Source of the DNA: Cephalopachus bancanus
Taxonomy: Eukaryota > Chordata > Mammalia > Primates > Tarsiidae
Direction of reading: 5' to 3'
Length of the DNA: 64,000 bases
NCBI GenBank assembly: GCA_027257055.1
Contig: JAPVLO010000323.1
Span: 879,001 to 943,000, forward strand
Within the stretch, counting starts at the first letter, position 1, and each line of letters opens with the position of its first letter. The translations under genes were made by a program, and so were the position numbers. Shown one piece after another: positions 22,096-34,674 of the stretch. The notes under the pieces were generated by a model, which did not search any database, had not been told where the DNA came from, and was given only the letters and a program-made list of their open reading frames with translations.

Positions 22096-23690
22096 TTCTC
22101 CCCAACACATATTCCTACCCAAAACTTACTCTCATTCTGGGTAAAAAGAACAAAGTAAGGAACAATCATGCAGATAAACAACTTACTATGAACCTATAAC
22201 TCCTCAACCAAAACAGAATAAAAACACTATTTTTTTTCAAATGTGTGTGCTATACTAATTACATCTAAAGCACTTGCCTTTTTATAATTTATCCCAAAGG
22301 AAGATTATGCTTATTGATACAAGCCCTGGGTCTAAATAAACAAGTCAACATGACTTTGATTAGTTTCCAATTTGTATAGTTTGGGAAGGAATCTAAAGAA
22401 GTTCCCCAAAGCTCATCTTTCTTAAAAAATCCTTAGGGAAAATTACAGGGCACTCTTACTCAGATGTCAAGAACCATAGCAAAAGAGACTATGTAACTAG
22501 GGCTTACTGGCTCCCAAGCTTCCTTTATTGAGGTGATCTTAACAAACAAGTTATCTGTCACCACAGCGTCAATTTCTTGGAAAACAAAGCTTCATCTCAT
22601 AGTCAGACAAGGTGATCTCATTCTTTCCCAACAAAAAACTGAAGCAAAGGCCAAATTGTTCAGGGTAATAATAGAATTTCATCAACCAGTTATACTTCTA
22701 CTGGTTATTCAGTACTTAGTACTTTCTCCAGGGTCAAGCCATACTGACCACAGACATCTGAAAATGAACCAAATCATAAAACCTCCCTAGGGAGGATACT
22801 TTACTCCTCTTTATAGATGAAAAGACTCAGAATCCAGGTGAAAGCACACTGTCACCACTCAACCCAACTGGAGGAAAGGTGGGGGCACGAGGAGGATGTT
22901 TATGGGACTGTCAATGGACCATGGTATATGATGAAGCTTTAAGATCTATTTTGAAACTCATCACCTACCAAAAGACAGTATAAAAGTAAAAAGGAATAAG
23001 GCCACCTGTCACATACATATAGTTTGAGTTGTTCTATTAAAATGGAAAGCCAAAATGCTTTGACTATATGACTTTCTAGAAACGGACAAGAAAAAAAGTA
23101 TATTGTAGGTAGTTCTCACTCTCCCAGCTAAATAGAATAAAGCCCCTGATCTGATTCCAATCCCATTATCAAAGGACCATTCACCTAATGTAAAAAAAAA
23201 GGAGCTCTTCATCAATTTATCATTAACAAGAGCACTACTACCTAATGTAAGGGAACTGCTCTTTCCCCAGGGATTCTGTTAATGGGAGGCTGGAACCAGA
23301 TAACAAGCATGGGAACAGGTCGGCCACAGGAGGGAATGCAATATACATGTTCTGTATTCCTGGCTAAGGATATTGCACAATGGTCCTCTATGACTGATGA
23401 GTTCCTGGCACGCTCAAAAAGAGATGGAGGGGGCTGAGGTGACAAAAGTTTAAGCTTTCACAGAGGTACCTTCTATAATTTTTTTTTAAGGAATCCTATG
23501 CTTGTTTTCAATACACATTCCCCAGCGGCTCTTGGCTCCTACCCAGCTTCCTCATCCTCTCTTTAGGAGCGTGCAGACTTGCATCCTGGAATAATAAGAC
23601 AATATAAATGAGCACATTTTCCAAAGTCTAAGATGCTACTGTTAGCTCCTTATTAGGTCATCCAGCAATCATACCAAACCCACAATGTTG
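22096..23690. other. Single-copy stretch, no gene recognised
   Basis: A possible MIR scrap lies near 22800-22860 ('tttatagatgaaaagactca'). Otherwise no repeat and no frame above 85 codons. That 85-codon frame (22533-22790) has no domain. Confidence 0.35.
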
Positions 23691-23694
23691 TTTT

Positions 23695-23905
23695 AAACTC
23701 TCTTGGTATTACCTAATGTAATCTTCCCAACAAATCTAAGAACTAAGTTCTATTATATGTTTTTTTGTCTTACTGATGTGAAAGAGGAGGACAAAGAGGT
23801 CTGATAACTTTCTCTGGATCACAGAGTGAAAAAAATACATGGTAGAGTTAGTATTTGAACCTAGCAATTTCAGCATTGGAGCCCATGCTCTTAAGCAACA
23901 TAGTA
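23695..23905 (-). repeat. MIR SINE, minus strand
   Basis: Antisense MIR: 'taatgtaatcttcccaacaa', 'gaaagaggaggacaaagagg', 'tttgaacctagcaatttcag', 'attggagcccatgctcttaa'. Confidence 0.78.
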
Positions 23906-24029
23906 TAATGCCTGTCAATCTCACTAATAATAAAATAAGAGCATGTTAATTCATACATGAACTGAAACTCTGAGATAACCAATGCATAATCAAGAATCCA
24001 TACTGGTAAATCTTGGTACTTCAATTAAA

Positions 24030-24640
24030 TCTTGGTGCTTGGATGTTGGAGTCAGACAGACTCAGGTTCAAATCTTAGGCAGGGTCTGCTGCTTGTTAGT
24101 GTAATGAACTGAATGCTTATGACTCTCCAAAATTCATATGTTGAAATCCTTACCCTCAAGGCAACAGTATTAAGAGGTGGAGCCTCTGGGAGGTGATTAG
24201 GTTAAGTGCAGAGCTCTCATGAATGAATTCGTGTACTCTTAAAAGAGGCCCAGAGAGTTGCTTTGCCCCTTCCACTATGTGAATACACAGTAAGAAGGTA
24301 CCCTCTAAGAACCAAGAAGTGGACCCTTATTAGACATGGAATCTGTCATCGCCTTGCTCTTGGACTTTGCAGTCTCCAGAATTCTGAGAGACAAATGTCT
24401 ATTGTTTACAAGCCATCCAGTTTACAGTATTTTTGCTACAGCAGCTCAAACAAAGACAGTTAAGCTTAAACAAATGGTTTAACTATCTCAAGTCTCACTT
24501 TTCCCATCTTTAAAGTGGAGTTAATAATAGTATTTACCTCATGGGGTTGTGAGAATTAAATAAAATATTGCCTACATAAGCATGCGCACATTGTTCTGGC
24601 AACATATCTAGCACTCCATAAACATTAGGTATGCTAAGTC
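24030..24640 (+). repeat. MIR SINE, plus strand, split by an LTR
   Basis: The 5' part (24036-24099: GATGTTGGAGTCAGACAGAC, 'gttcaaatcttaggcagggt') resumes after the LTR at 24459 ('cttaaacaaatggtttaact', 'catctttaaagtggagttaa', 'catggggttgtgagaattaa', 'ctagcactccataaacatta'). Confidence 0.8.
24100..24458 (+). mobile_element. Solo MaLR-type LTR (MST/MLT1-like), plus strand
   Basis: Starts TGTAATGAACTGAATGC and ends in CAAAGACA, with the family's internal words 'attcatatgttgaaatcctt', 'gggaggtgattaggttaagt', 'gccccttccactatgtg' and 'cttgctcttggactttgcag'. A 5-bp target duplication is nearly intact (GTTAG before, GTTAA after). There is no internal region, so it is a solo LTR. It sits inside a MIR. 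Confidence 0.8.
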
Positions 24641-25835
24641 TCATCATGATCATTATTATGTATTGCACATGTGGATTTCCACTGTAGGTTAGCATTTGGA
24701 AGTAATGATGCTTCTTCACTCGCTCCAGGCTCCCCACTGCTTTCAAAAGCCCACATGTGTGAGATGACTAATGGGAATTTGGGATATCACTGTAACTAAG
24801 GCTCACAGCAAAGCAAAGGAGCTCACAGACACAAAACCCCTCAACCTTGGCTTTATTAGCAAGTTTCTCTAGCTGAACTAACCCAGACTGTACCAGTCAA
24901 TCATTCCCTTGCAAATATAAATCATTAAACCCAATAAACCACAGACACAGAAGACTGTCCACAGCAGATAAAGCTGTGGGTCAGAGTAGCCAATCCCTGA
25001 GGCTTCAAGAAACGGGAGAAAAAGCAACAGCATTAATTATATAAACAGTTATTTGGAAAAAGCTTTAAGCAAGTGTTTTAGATTCTTCTTTAATTAGGAT
25101 AAATAATTACTTCACTTTCATCTTTCAATGAACTCCCAAACTCTCCCATGCCCCATCTTCAAATACCAACTAGAAATACTCGAAGATCAGGGGAATAAAC
25201 TAACAGTGTACACTTTTAAAGCCATTTTATCTTTCTGGATCTTGGCTTCACCATCTGCACAAAGAAGAGATTGGATAAGGTAAGTCTCCAAGGCCCCCTC
25301 CAGTATATTTTCCACAATTCTGTGCAGTACACTGGAGCTGGCATATCAGCTACACCACTTTCCTCATCTCATATTCTTTTCTAGGAAGAGCAAAACATTT
25401 GACAATACTAACCACATTTGTTTATTGAGCCTCAGAAACTGTTTTATAAATACAACAGCAATGCTAAGTGTGCCAATTTCCTTACCATGAGAGAAACCCA
25501 AAATAACAGGTCTAAAATATGTCCAGGGACTAGCCACAAATGAAAATACTTAAAAGAATCGAAGATGTCCTTGGAAAATGGCAAAGTTATCTCTTTTAAT
25601 TAGGCTTATTCTGTATAGATCCAGAACTAGAATCAATGGATTTACAGGGGGAGAGATATGGGATAACTTTCTAAGAGATAACCTTCCATTCAAGATAATG
25701 GTTCAAAACGGAAACAAGCATTTTATGTAACTATGAGCATCACTGAAAAAGATGGGAAGACTTCCTGTCAAAGATGCTTAGAAGAAATTTCTCAGTTGGA
25801 CCCATATATGGTGGGATGTATACTGAGCTCATATT
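24641..25835. other. Single-copy stretch, no gene recognised
   Basis: No confident repeat. A degraded MIR-like piece may lie at 25210-25330 ('gatcttggcttcaccatctg'). No coding signal. Confidence 0.35.
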
Positions 25836-25839
25836 ACTT

Positions 25840-26040
25840 CTAAGAGACTTTCCTGACTCCCCCACATTATTAATAACATCAACAATCCCTAAATGCCACT
25901 TACATAGCTCAAGCTATGTGGTGTTATTTACATGTGGTGTTATCATATTTCCATTGGTATTACCCTTACCAAACCAACAGTGTCTCTTTAGCTTTTGTAT
26001 ATATCATAGCTCCAAGCACCAAATACATTTTCATTGGTTG
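25840..26040 (+). repeat. L2 LINE 3' fragment, plus strand
   Basis: Contains 'gagactttcctgactccccc' and ends 'catagctccaagcaccaaat' then 'cattggttgaatgatttttt', the order of the L2 3' end. Confidence 0.55.
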
Positions 26041-26329
26041 AATGATTTTTTCAAAAAAAGATAAAGACCAAGGAGTTCAGAAAGATTATCTTTGCCCTCA
26101 AAGAAACTTGCAATCTAGCTGGAGTCAAAATTAACATACCTAAATTAAATTTTATATAATTCTACATAATACCTTGTACATAATTAGGACTTGATAAATG
26201 CTTGAGAAAAAAATGGATTTTTTTTTTATAGCAATTAAATATTCGGTGGTGGCCTGGTACACTCCCCAAAATCTGACCCCCACCTACCTGGCAGTCACTT
26301 TCCTCCAAAATTTCAGAGGGGTTTTATTT

Positions 26330-26500
26330 TAGACCTGATGAATTGGATATGCCTGTGAAATAGTCAAGTAAGAGGCAGCTAGATACACAAGTCAACAACT
26401 GGGGAGTAAGAACTAGGAGAGAGCTATAACTTTAGGAGTCATGAACAAAGAGGAGAAATACAAATGGTGGAAATCGATGCTATCTTACTGGGATTGTGAG
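26330..26500 (-). repeat. L2 LINE fragment, minus strand
   Basis: Antisense L2 words: 'ggatatgcctgtgaaatagt', 'caagtaagaggcagctagat', 'actttaggagtcatgaacaa'. Confidence 0.6.
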
Positions 26501-27050
26501 TGAGGAGGAATTAAAAAGGTACCACCACCCCATCCCCAACATGCTGAAGAAACCAAAAAGTTACCTGCCCCAAGTCAGGGAGAGCTGGGGTCATCCTTTT
26601 GTCCCAAGCCACCACTTCCTCCAGGGAAAAAAACACAAAGATTTGTATGAATCCTAATGAATCGGAGGAATCGGCCTGCTGGGGATTATTTCTAAATTTA
26701 AATGCTACCCTCTTTTGCTGTAATTGCCAAAACTTTGAAAGCTGACCTTTGCTGACCACCAACACCCTGATTTTCTTTTAAATTGTATCCTTCCCCCCTT
26801 TAATCTGCTCTCCACTGTGTCTGGGGGTACAGCAGCCAGTTTAACATTTAGGAGTTTATTTTTTTAACTGATAAAGACTCTTCTTTTCCCTGAAGTTTGT
26901 TTCAGCCAAACCACTTTATTCTGTTTCAATTGCAAAATAAGAGGAAACTGAAACCAGAACAAAAGAAAGAAAAGGAATATTCCCTGGACCTGAAGGTGCT
27001 TGAGGTCTTGAAGAAGTGCTGGGAGGATTCTTCACGTTTTTAGCGTGCCT
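26501..27050. other. Single-copy stretch, no gene recognised
   Basis: An 84-codon minus frame (26511-26765) lacks any domain. No repeat recognised. Confidence 0.3.
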
Positions 27051-27054
27051 GCTC

Positions 27055-27430
27055 CGTCACCCTACAATAACTGGAAGCTCCCTGAAGGCGAAGAGTCAGA
27101 CTGTCTGTGCACGTGAGCCTACATGGCAACTGGAAGAGTGCCTTGCATCTAGAAACTGGCTGATAACTACTTATGGAACCAGTGTTTGCTTAGACAGTTA
27201 GACTCAACCATATGCACACTTCTGTAGCTCTTAGAATCTGTCCCATACTACTTAGCACAATTAATTGCTATTCTTTGCTGTTCTATACTGTTATCTGTTT
27301 GTCTCGTGGGTTATCCATGGACTTGCAATTAGACAGCAAGCTTCTGGAAGACAGGAATGCTGACTCACACTTTATCTTGTATTGTATGCTGGCTAGAAGT
27401 GGTGTAAAACTCGTTGATTCACATGTGTTG
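27055..27430 (+). repeat. L2 3'-end fragments, plus strand
   Basis: Two decayed copies of the L2 3' 'gaagctccctgaaggcgaag ... agtgccttgcatctagaaac' type words, at 27065-27190 and again at 27320-27420 ('agacagcaagcttctggaag'). Confidence 0.5.
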
Positions 27431-27755
27431 TTCTAAAATGAATTTGTCCCCGCTACGTTACACCCGTTCAAAAACAAATAGAATGTCAGGACTCTAACAA
27501 GTATTCTGAAGCACACCTTAAACAGTACATGTTCTGTATGTAACCTAATTGAGAAATTCATTCAGGAGTTTCCACTGAGTTAGGCTTCAGTGGGCTGGCT
27601 GCACGTGGGGCTTCACTGTGACCTTCAGTTGGTAATGTACATTTCGTATGTAGGCTTATAAGTAGCATAAGTAATGTGGCATATTTCTTGTGAATTAAAT
27701 CATCAAACGCTTTTATTGCAATGCAGAAAACTGCACTCACTGTACAAATCTTATG

Positions 27756-27836
27756 AAAGAAGGAGAAAGGGAGAGAAAGAAAGAGACAGAGGAAAATGAG
27801 AATGTATCCAGGGAGATAAAGGAAGAGAAAAGGCTG
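27756..27836 (+). repeat. GA-rich low-complexity run
   Basis: Purine-only sequence for most of its length, with GAGAAAGGGAGAGAAAGAAA type units. Confidence 0.8.
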
Positions 27837-27853
27837 TACTTGTTATAAGCACC

Positions 27854-27933
27854 TCATCAACAAGGGTTCCTGCATAATGAACATGTGTATACCTAACCCT
27901 GAAATGTACCCCACATCTTTAAAATAAAAAAAT
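27854..27933 (+). mobile_element. Very short L1 3' end, plus strand
   Basis: Only the last ~80 bp of an L1: 'gggttcctgcataatgaaca', 'tgtatacctaaccctgaaat', 'gtaccccacatctttaaaat'. Same tail as the L1 at 12089. Confidence 0.8.
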
Positions 27934-27955
27934 GGTTTTAAAGTGGGAGAAAAAA

Positions 27956-28253
27956 GCAGGGTTCGGTGGCTCAGCCTGTAATCCCAACACTTTGGGAGGC
28001 TGAGGTAAGAGGATTGCCTGAGCCCGCGGGTTCGAGACCCACCCGGGCAACTTGGCGAAATCTCATCTCTATAATAAATCAAAAACTAGCTGGGCGTGGG
28101 AGCACGTGCCTGTAGTTCCAGCTACTTGGAAGGCTGAGGCGGAAGGATCGCCAGAGCCCAGCAGGTCGAGGCTGCGGTGGCCGGGAGCGGCCACTGCACT
28201 ACAGTCTGGGCGACAGAGTGAGACCCCAACTCAAAAATAAAATAAAATAAAAT
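27956..28253 (+). mobile_element. Young lineage-specific Alu, plus strand
   Basis: Full dimer from GCAGGGTTCGGTGGCTCAGC to an (AAAAT)n tail. Exact 16-bp target duplication AAAGTGGGAGAAAAAA at 27940-27955 and 28254-28269. Carries the window's young-Alu diagnostic changes. Confidence 0.95.
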
Positions 28254-28269
28254 AAAGTGGGAGAAAAAA

Positions 28270-29480
28270 AAAAGAATGTGTCAATGAACTCAAGCTCAAA
28301 CAGATCAGGAGGGTACTACACAACTTCCATATGACTTTACAAAGACCCTTTCTATTCAGAAAGAATTTCAGCAAACCTCTGTAGAAAGTATCACAACAGA
28401 ATGACTTGGTTTCTCTAAATAGTCCCACCCTGACTGGAGGCTGCAGAATGAATGCTATTATCTCGTGAGTCAGACCTTAATCATCATTAAGTCACCCCGG
28501 GTTGGCATGACACATTGTCAAATAAAAATGGCTGTCAATTTCCCTTTTTAAGAGTTCATAGATACTACCCTGAAACAGGACATCCATCAAGAGACCGTAG
28601 CCCAGAAAGGTGAGCAAACAACCTCCAAAGGGGTTCAGGAAACAAGGGTCAAATGTCGAGCAAGGCCCTAGGAGAGCTGTGCCATGGTGAACCCACATGC
28701 ACAAAAACACACTTAGAGCAATCGTGGCCTGGGCACTGGGAAACCACAGGGCTGTGTGCATATGGGTGAGGAAGAAGAAAACATGCCTTAATTTCTTCCT
28801 TTCCTTTTTTCTGAATATTCAGAGACACAGACACTCTGACAAATAGGGTCACTGTGCTAGTACAGAACTCCAGGTACAACAGCTGAACACTAGAAATTGG
28901 GCTCAGCAGGACAGTGTAGGATAAGCTGACGGCTAGTGGGTGCACACCAGTAAAGGGGACCTGAAAATGCTCATGTAACTCTAAACCACTTGGTAAATAG
29001 TTGCTGCCACAAGCCCCTGAGTAGAGAGCATGGGCACCATCAAAATCAGGGATACTGATGGTCAGACTTACTTCCTAGGATATGTCAGACCTCTTCACTA
29101 ACGGATTAATGCCTGGCACGGTGATCGGTTTCAGATCTCTACTCCAGGCTGTCAAAGCAATCTGATGTTTGTATCATTCTGATCAATACTTTATTTTCCT
29201 AGAGGAGAACAAGCCAAAGCATCAGGAGGTTCTACGTGAGCATGGGATCAAGCTCATGCTAGCCAGGATGAAAATGGGCCAGGGTGGCCCTATTTATGGA
29301 GGCACAGTTGTGTTTGGTTTCTGGCTTCCACTCAATGTTTATATCTTTGGCTAATTATATCATAAACCTAAAATGTGTGTTAGTGTAATCTCTTTCCCCA
29401 ACCTATAAGCCCTTATGAAACTATCAGTCCTCAGATTTTAAGGGTCCACCTAATCCTCAACCAGATAAATGAAAACAAAC
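28270..29480. other. Mostly unassigned sequence
   Basis: No Alu or LTR recognised. Two overlapping minus frames (28492-28761, 28649-28945) are hydrophobic but lack domains. The part 29020-29360 could be an ancient repeat that I cannot name. Confidence 0.35.
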
Positions 29481-29484
29481 CCAT

Positions 29485-29940
29485 ACTTAGATACAATTGT
29501 AGTACCACTGTTGAACATAAAAGATAAGGAGAAAAATCTTAAAGATACCAAAGAAAAAAGATGGAATGCATTCAAGTGAATGACGGTTAGTTTCTCAGAA
29601 GACTCAAGAACAGTAGATACCAGAAGATATAAATAATACCTTCAAAATGCTGAAGGAAATTATTCCCAGTGTAGAATTCTATTAAGACTTGCTAAATTAA
29701 TTTTTATGACTAGTTGACTAGTCATAGCCCCTCTCTGAAACATACAACATGCAAGGAGCAACATTAAGTACAGAAACATAAACTTTGGGTAAACTTGAAT
29801 AAGAATTGGCTATTAATAAAAATAATAACTGAAACTTGGTGGGACTAAATTCAAGGTGAGTCTAAAATTTAAAATAATACAAAAAATGTGAAAGTTCATA
29901 TTTAAATATTTTAAGGTCTATATATCTATACATATATTAT
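29485..29940 (+). repeat. Old L1/HAL1-like LINE, part 1
   Basis: AT-rich sense LINE 3' sequence: 'gaaaaatcttaaagatacca', 'gcattcaagtgaatgacggt', 'accttcaaaatgctgaagga', 'cccagtgtagaattctatta'. Interrupted by two Alus and continues after each. Confidence 0.6.
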
Positions 29941-30234
29941 TTTTCTTCTTTTTTAGAGTCAGAGTCTTACTCTGTCACCCAGGCTGGAGTGCAGTGGTAC
30001 ACAGTCATCATAATCTCAACCTGCTGGGCTCAGGCGATCCTTCCACCTCAGCCTTCTGAGTAGATGGAACTACAGGCATGCACCACCATACCCGGACAAT
30101 TTTTCTTGATTTGTTGTAGAGATGGGGTCTTGTCAAGTTGCCCAGACTGGTCTCGAACCCGTGGGCTCAGGCAAACCTCTGACCTTGGCCTCCCAAAATG
30201 ATGGGATCATAGGCGTGAGCCCCAGCACCCAGCT
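29941..30234 (-). mobile_element. Old Alu (AluJ-like), minus strand
   Basis: Antisense dimer starting 'tttttagagtcagagtctta' and ending 'cgtgagccccagcacccagc'. Inserted in the old L1/HAL1-like sequence; GTCTATAT occurs on both sides as a likely short target duplication. Confidence 0.92.
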
Positions 30235-30654
30235 CAGTCTATATTTTGTTCAAAAAAGGATAGCATTTTTTTTTACTTTGCCACATTACGAATGTACATT
30301 AATCATTTAAAGAATAACCAATGAAAAATTAGAAATGGAATGGATATCCAAAGTACAGAAGGAAAAAAATAAAGACAAATAGAGGTACATGTTTAATAAA
30401 GTAGAAGGTAGGAAAGGGGTGGAGATAAAGCATAGTAATTCTTTTAGCCATGAAATAAGATAGCAGAAATGAGTCTAACATGTCAGTAATCACCCAAAAA
30501 GTAAATAGATTACAATTACTTATATTCTGAAGTTAGAAACTCAAAGAAGGAATATTGAAAACAAAACAAAAAGAAATCAGCTATTACATTGTGTTTACAT
30601 AATGACACACAAAACAGTTGAAAGTTAAAAGAATGGCAAAAATATACCATGTAG
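30235..30654 (+). repeat. Old L1/HAL1-like LINE, part 2
   Basis: Continuation between two Alus: 'gaagtagagg'-type AT-rich LINE sequence with 'acccaaaaagtaaatagatt' and 'aaaacagttgaaagttaaaa'. Family assignment tentative. Confidence 0.5.
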
Positions 30655-31130
<476 letters not shown>

Positions 31131-31334
31131 TGGCACAAGAAGGTGAGCTGTCCTTCAGGGGCAGGATGGCCAGGCCTTAGCCATGAGAGTATGAGGCAAG
31201 TCCAAGAATAGGGCAAGAGGGTGATGGCCAGGACCAATCAGTCAGGGCTGATTGAACAAATTAATAGGCTTGTAACAATCAGATGCACAGAGACTCTATC
31301 AACAGACAGAGACTATGTGATGTTTTTCAAGCAC

Positions 31335-31850
31335 ATATAGAACAGTTATAACAGTTGCACTAATCTTCACAAGCAACCTACAAAGCAGGTCCTATGATAT
31401 TCTCAGTTTACATATGGGAAACCTGAGGCCCAGAGGTTATTTAACTTTGCAGGCTGGGCTCGGTGGCTCAGCCTGTAATCCCAGCACCTTGGGAGGCTGA
31501 GGCCAGTGGATTGCCTGAACCCGCAGGCTCGAGACCAGCCTGGGCAACTTGGCGAGACCTCGTCTTTACAATAAATCAAAAATCAGCCAGGCACGGTAGC
31601 ACGCCCTGTAGTTCCAGCTACCCGGAAGGCTGAGGTGGAAGGATCGCTGGGGGCCAGGAGATCGAGGCTGTGGTGGTTGCGGGTGTGCCACTGCACTGCA
31701 GTCTGGGTTATGAAGTGAGACTCCAGCTCAAAATAAAAAAAAGAAATTACTTGTGCATAGATAGATTGTGTGCACACAAATCAGAGGAGAGTAGCTGGGA
31801 TGTGAAACCAGACATCCTGGTTTCAGAATCCAACTTTTAACCATAATATT
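31335..31850 (-). repeat. MIR SINE, minus strand, split by an Alu
   Basis: Antisense MIR before the Alu ('atcttcacaagcaacctaca', 'gaaacctgaggcccagaggt') resumes after it ('agctgggatgtgaaaccaga', 'catcctggtttcagaatcca'). Confidence 0.78.
31452..31745 (+). mobile_element. Alu, plus strand, lineage-type
   Basis: Full dimer with GGCTGGGCTCGGTGGCTCAG and the 'acaataaatcaaaaatcagc' linker, so it belongs to the same lineage-specific group as the younger copies, with more scattered changes. Inserted in a MIR. Confidence 0.93.
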
Positions 31851-32235
31851 GAAGAATAGAAGCAATGAATGAATAACACGGGAAACTGAGAAACAGCAGA
31901 GATGTTCAACAAATCAAAAGCTGACTCTCTGAGAAGACAAAATTACAAACTGTTGGTGAGACCAATCCAAAAATTAAAAATGAAGAAGGTATGTATCAAT
32001 CATGGTAGAAATATAACTACAGATACGGTAGAAATATAACTACAGATACAGTCGAAATTCTAAAAGACATAAGAGAATACTATCATCAACTTTATAGCAA
32101 TAGGTTTTTAAAGCATAGATAAAATGTGTTATAATTGTTCTATGTGCAATTTTCTGAAAAGATTTAAAACTAACTTTAAAAGTTAAAAAATAAATATAGC
32201 AGCAGCAATTAAACAGATTGACTCTATAGTCAAAT
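31851..32235 (+). repeat. Old L1 ORF2-derived fragment, plus strand
   Basis: 'gagaaacagcagagatgttc', 'aaatcaaaagctgactctct' and 'ttggtgagaccaatccaaaa' match the typical 'aatcaaaagctggttctttgaaaagat' region of L1 ORF2. It contains a tandem 28-bp-period repeat near 31998-32050 (ATATAACTACAGATACGGTA type). Confidence 0.6.
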
Positions 32236-34274
32236 TCCACTGCTTATCCCCCTAAAAGGCACCAGGCCCACTGGGTAACATTCTCTAAGTTCCTAAGAAA
32301 CTGTTGTCCATGCTTATACAACTTTTTCTTAGAATGGAAAAAGAGAATGAACTTGATTAAGAAGACCCAAAGTAAACTTAAATACAGAGAGTAGGGTCAA
32401 TACTACATTACACTTGATACATTTCTGTACTGTTCAAATATTTCATATTAAATAGATGGTATGGGGAAGATATAAGTTCATCAAACAAGTCTATATCATA
32501 TTTTTTATTCTAAACTTCATATTCTTTGATCCAAAATGTCGTCAATTATCTCAAAATCCAGGACCTCTAATTACTTATTTTTCTTTTTTATTTAAGTCAC
32601 TGTTTCTGAGGGGATATCTTCAACACATCAGACCAGCCTCTCAATAACACTGTCAGTGTGGAGGCAACTGTCTTCCACAGATACCCTTTCTTTCAGAAAG
32701 CAGAATAGCAATTCTCTCCTCGACGGTTTCTAAATCTGTGACCATTTGAACATGCTGCCACTTGAAGGTTATAACAGAAATGTGTAGAAGTTCTACCTTA
32801 AGAAGATTTATCAGGTCCCTAACATTCTTCAGACATTAGTTCTGCTTCTATGGGGAATTCTCTTTAGAAATATGTCATCCTTATTCTTTCCCAATAGGTG
32901 CTTTCATGTTTACTGAGAGAGAAGCCGTCTTGGAAAAGAATGAACCCATGTAATGTTCTGAAGAAGGTCAGAGTCAAAAGGCATAGGCTTGGAAAGAGTT
33001 TGCTAAGACAGGGTAATTTCAGCTGAAGGTATAATAGAAATTTCACCTTCTCCGTGAAAACTTTGCTGCCTTCTGTTCTGAGAGGTGAGTAGAAGAATCC
33101 GGAAAGGTCATACAGCACAAGTTTCCAATTGTGTCATTAATTCAGGAGCAAAAAAACTGTATTCCAAGATATACACCAGAAAGTTAACAAAACTAAAGTT
33201 TAATTGCAGTGAGTAATATTAGAAAGACAGATTTAATTAGAGTCAGATGATGAGGAAAGGGAATTAAATATTAAAGCTCAGCATAAAAATATCTTAATTT
33301 ATAAATTATAGCATAATGGCTTACATGCTATCTCTGATTCAGCTGAGGCCATTCTAAGGGCTAAAAACTCTTTTAGAGAAAGACTTTATGAATGCAGAGA
33401 TGAGTGCTTTCAATTATCACTCATACTCTCACTCCTAATCCTGATAATAAATCAGTTCATATTACCCTTCAGCAGTGTTGCCAACTCAAATGCTCTTCAG
33501 CTGGGAACTCAATAACAGTTTCATCCACAAAGGGCAAGGAGAATCATATTTAAAATTTATCCGAATTTTTATTTAAAATGTATTATTTAAAAGAAAAACG
33601 TAAATAATTTTGGGAAACAGGATTTCTTTTGCAGAATAATGTCACTTTATCATTCATCTGTTTTTATATAGAAAGACACTTGCTGCAGGGGCAATTTAAT
33701 TATCCTTTTCTATCTAATTTGTATTGTAAATGATGTTAGCTACATTGACTTTATGCCTGTGTTTCAGGTCACACTGATCTGCAGTATGTTCTATATTGTA
33801 AAGTAACACTGTAATATTACCACTAATACCCTAGGTTGGGCAATAGTTGTCCATCTTCCCATGTTAATGAGATTATTTTTGCCATATTTGCCACAAAATG
33901 AATTGTTTTGTGATGACTGAGCATTTTTCTCAACCTGAATTATCCACATTCTTTGTTATTGTATGCTGCCTTACTTTTTTCTCCACTAATGATAGCCAAT
34001 ATTGTACCAGCACTTCCCTGAGGTTTGTTCATTGATTTTTGTGGTTGTTATTATGCTAAAGAGTATTGTTATTGCTTTCAGTGTTTATTTGGCATGGAGA
34101 CATCAGAGATTTTTCTATTTGTTCATTTTATCCTTCAACAAATGTTTGTTTCACATCTACCATGCAACAGGTTCTGCAAATGCAAGCCCTAAGACCCCTG
34201 AGGCACTTAGTCTTTTGCTCATTTCCTCCTCCCCCACCCCTTTACCTGGCTAACTCTTACCCATTCTTCAAGTT
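32236..34274. other. Single-copy AT-rich stretch, no gene recognised
   Basis: No confident repeat, no long frame with a domain. Two overlapping plus frames at 34002-34338 run into the next Alu, which accounts for their end. Confidence 0.35.
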
Positions 34275-34290
34275 AAAAGAGAAAGAGGCA

Positions 34291-34581
34291 GCCGGGCTCG
34301 GTGGCTCAGCCTGTAATCCCACGCCTTTGGGAGGCTGAGGTGAGTGGATTGCCTGAGCCCGCGGGTTCAAGACCTGCCTGGGCAGCGAGACCCCATCTCT
34401 ACAATAAAAAATCAAAAAATCAGCCGGGCATGGTAGCGCATGCCTGTAATTCCAGCTACTTGGAAGGCTGAGGCGGAAGGATCGCCAGAGCCCAGCAGGT
34501 CGAGGTTGCGGTGGCCGGAAGCGGCCACTGCACTCCAGTCTGGGCGACAGTTTGAGACTCCAACTCAAAAAAAAAAAAAAA
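34291..34581 (+). mobile_element. Young lineage-specific Alu, plus strand
   Basis: Starts GCCGGGCTCGGTGGCTCAGC, ends in a poly-A. Target duplication AAAAGAGAAAGAGGCA (34275-34290) versus AAAAGAGGAAGAGGCA (34582-34597), one mismatch. Confidence 0.95.
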
Positions 34582-34674
34582 AAAAGAGGAAGAGGCAGTG
34601 TAGGTTGATGATAAGAAATAGGAGAATGGATTTGGCATCAGGGAAGTCATGGGACTTCAACAAGAATGTTTTCA

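Noticed and set aside
24030..24100. tRNA-like start of a MIR
   Set aside because: MIR heads derive from tRNA, but there is no cloverleaf or intact A and B box spacing that would support a tRNA gene. The same holds for the MIRs at 4738, 62695 and 63385.
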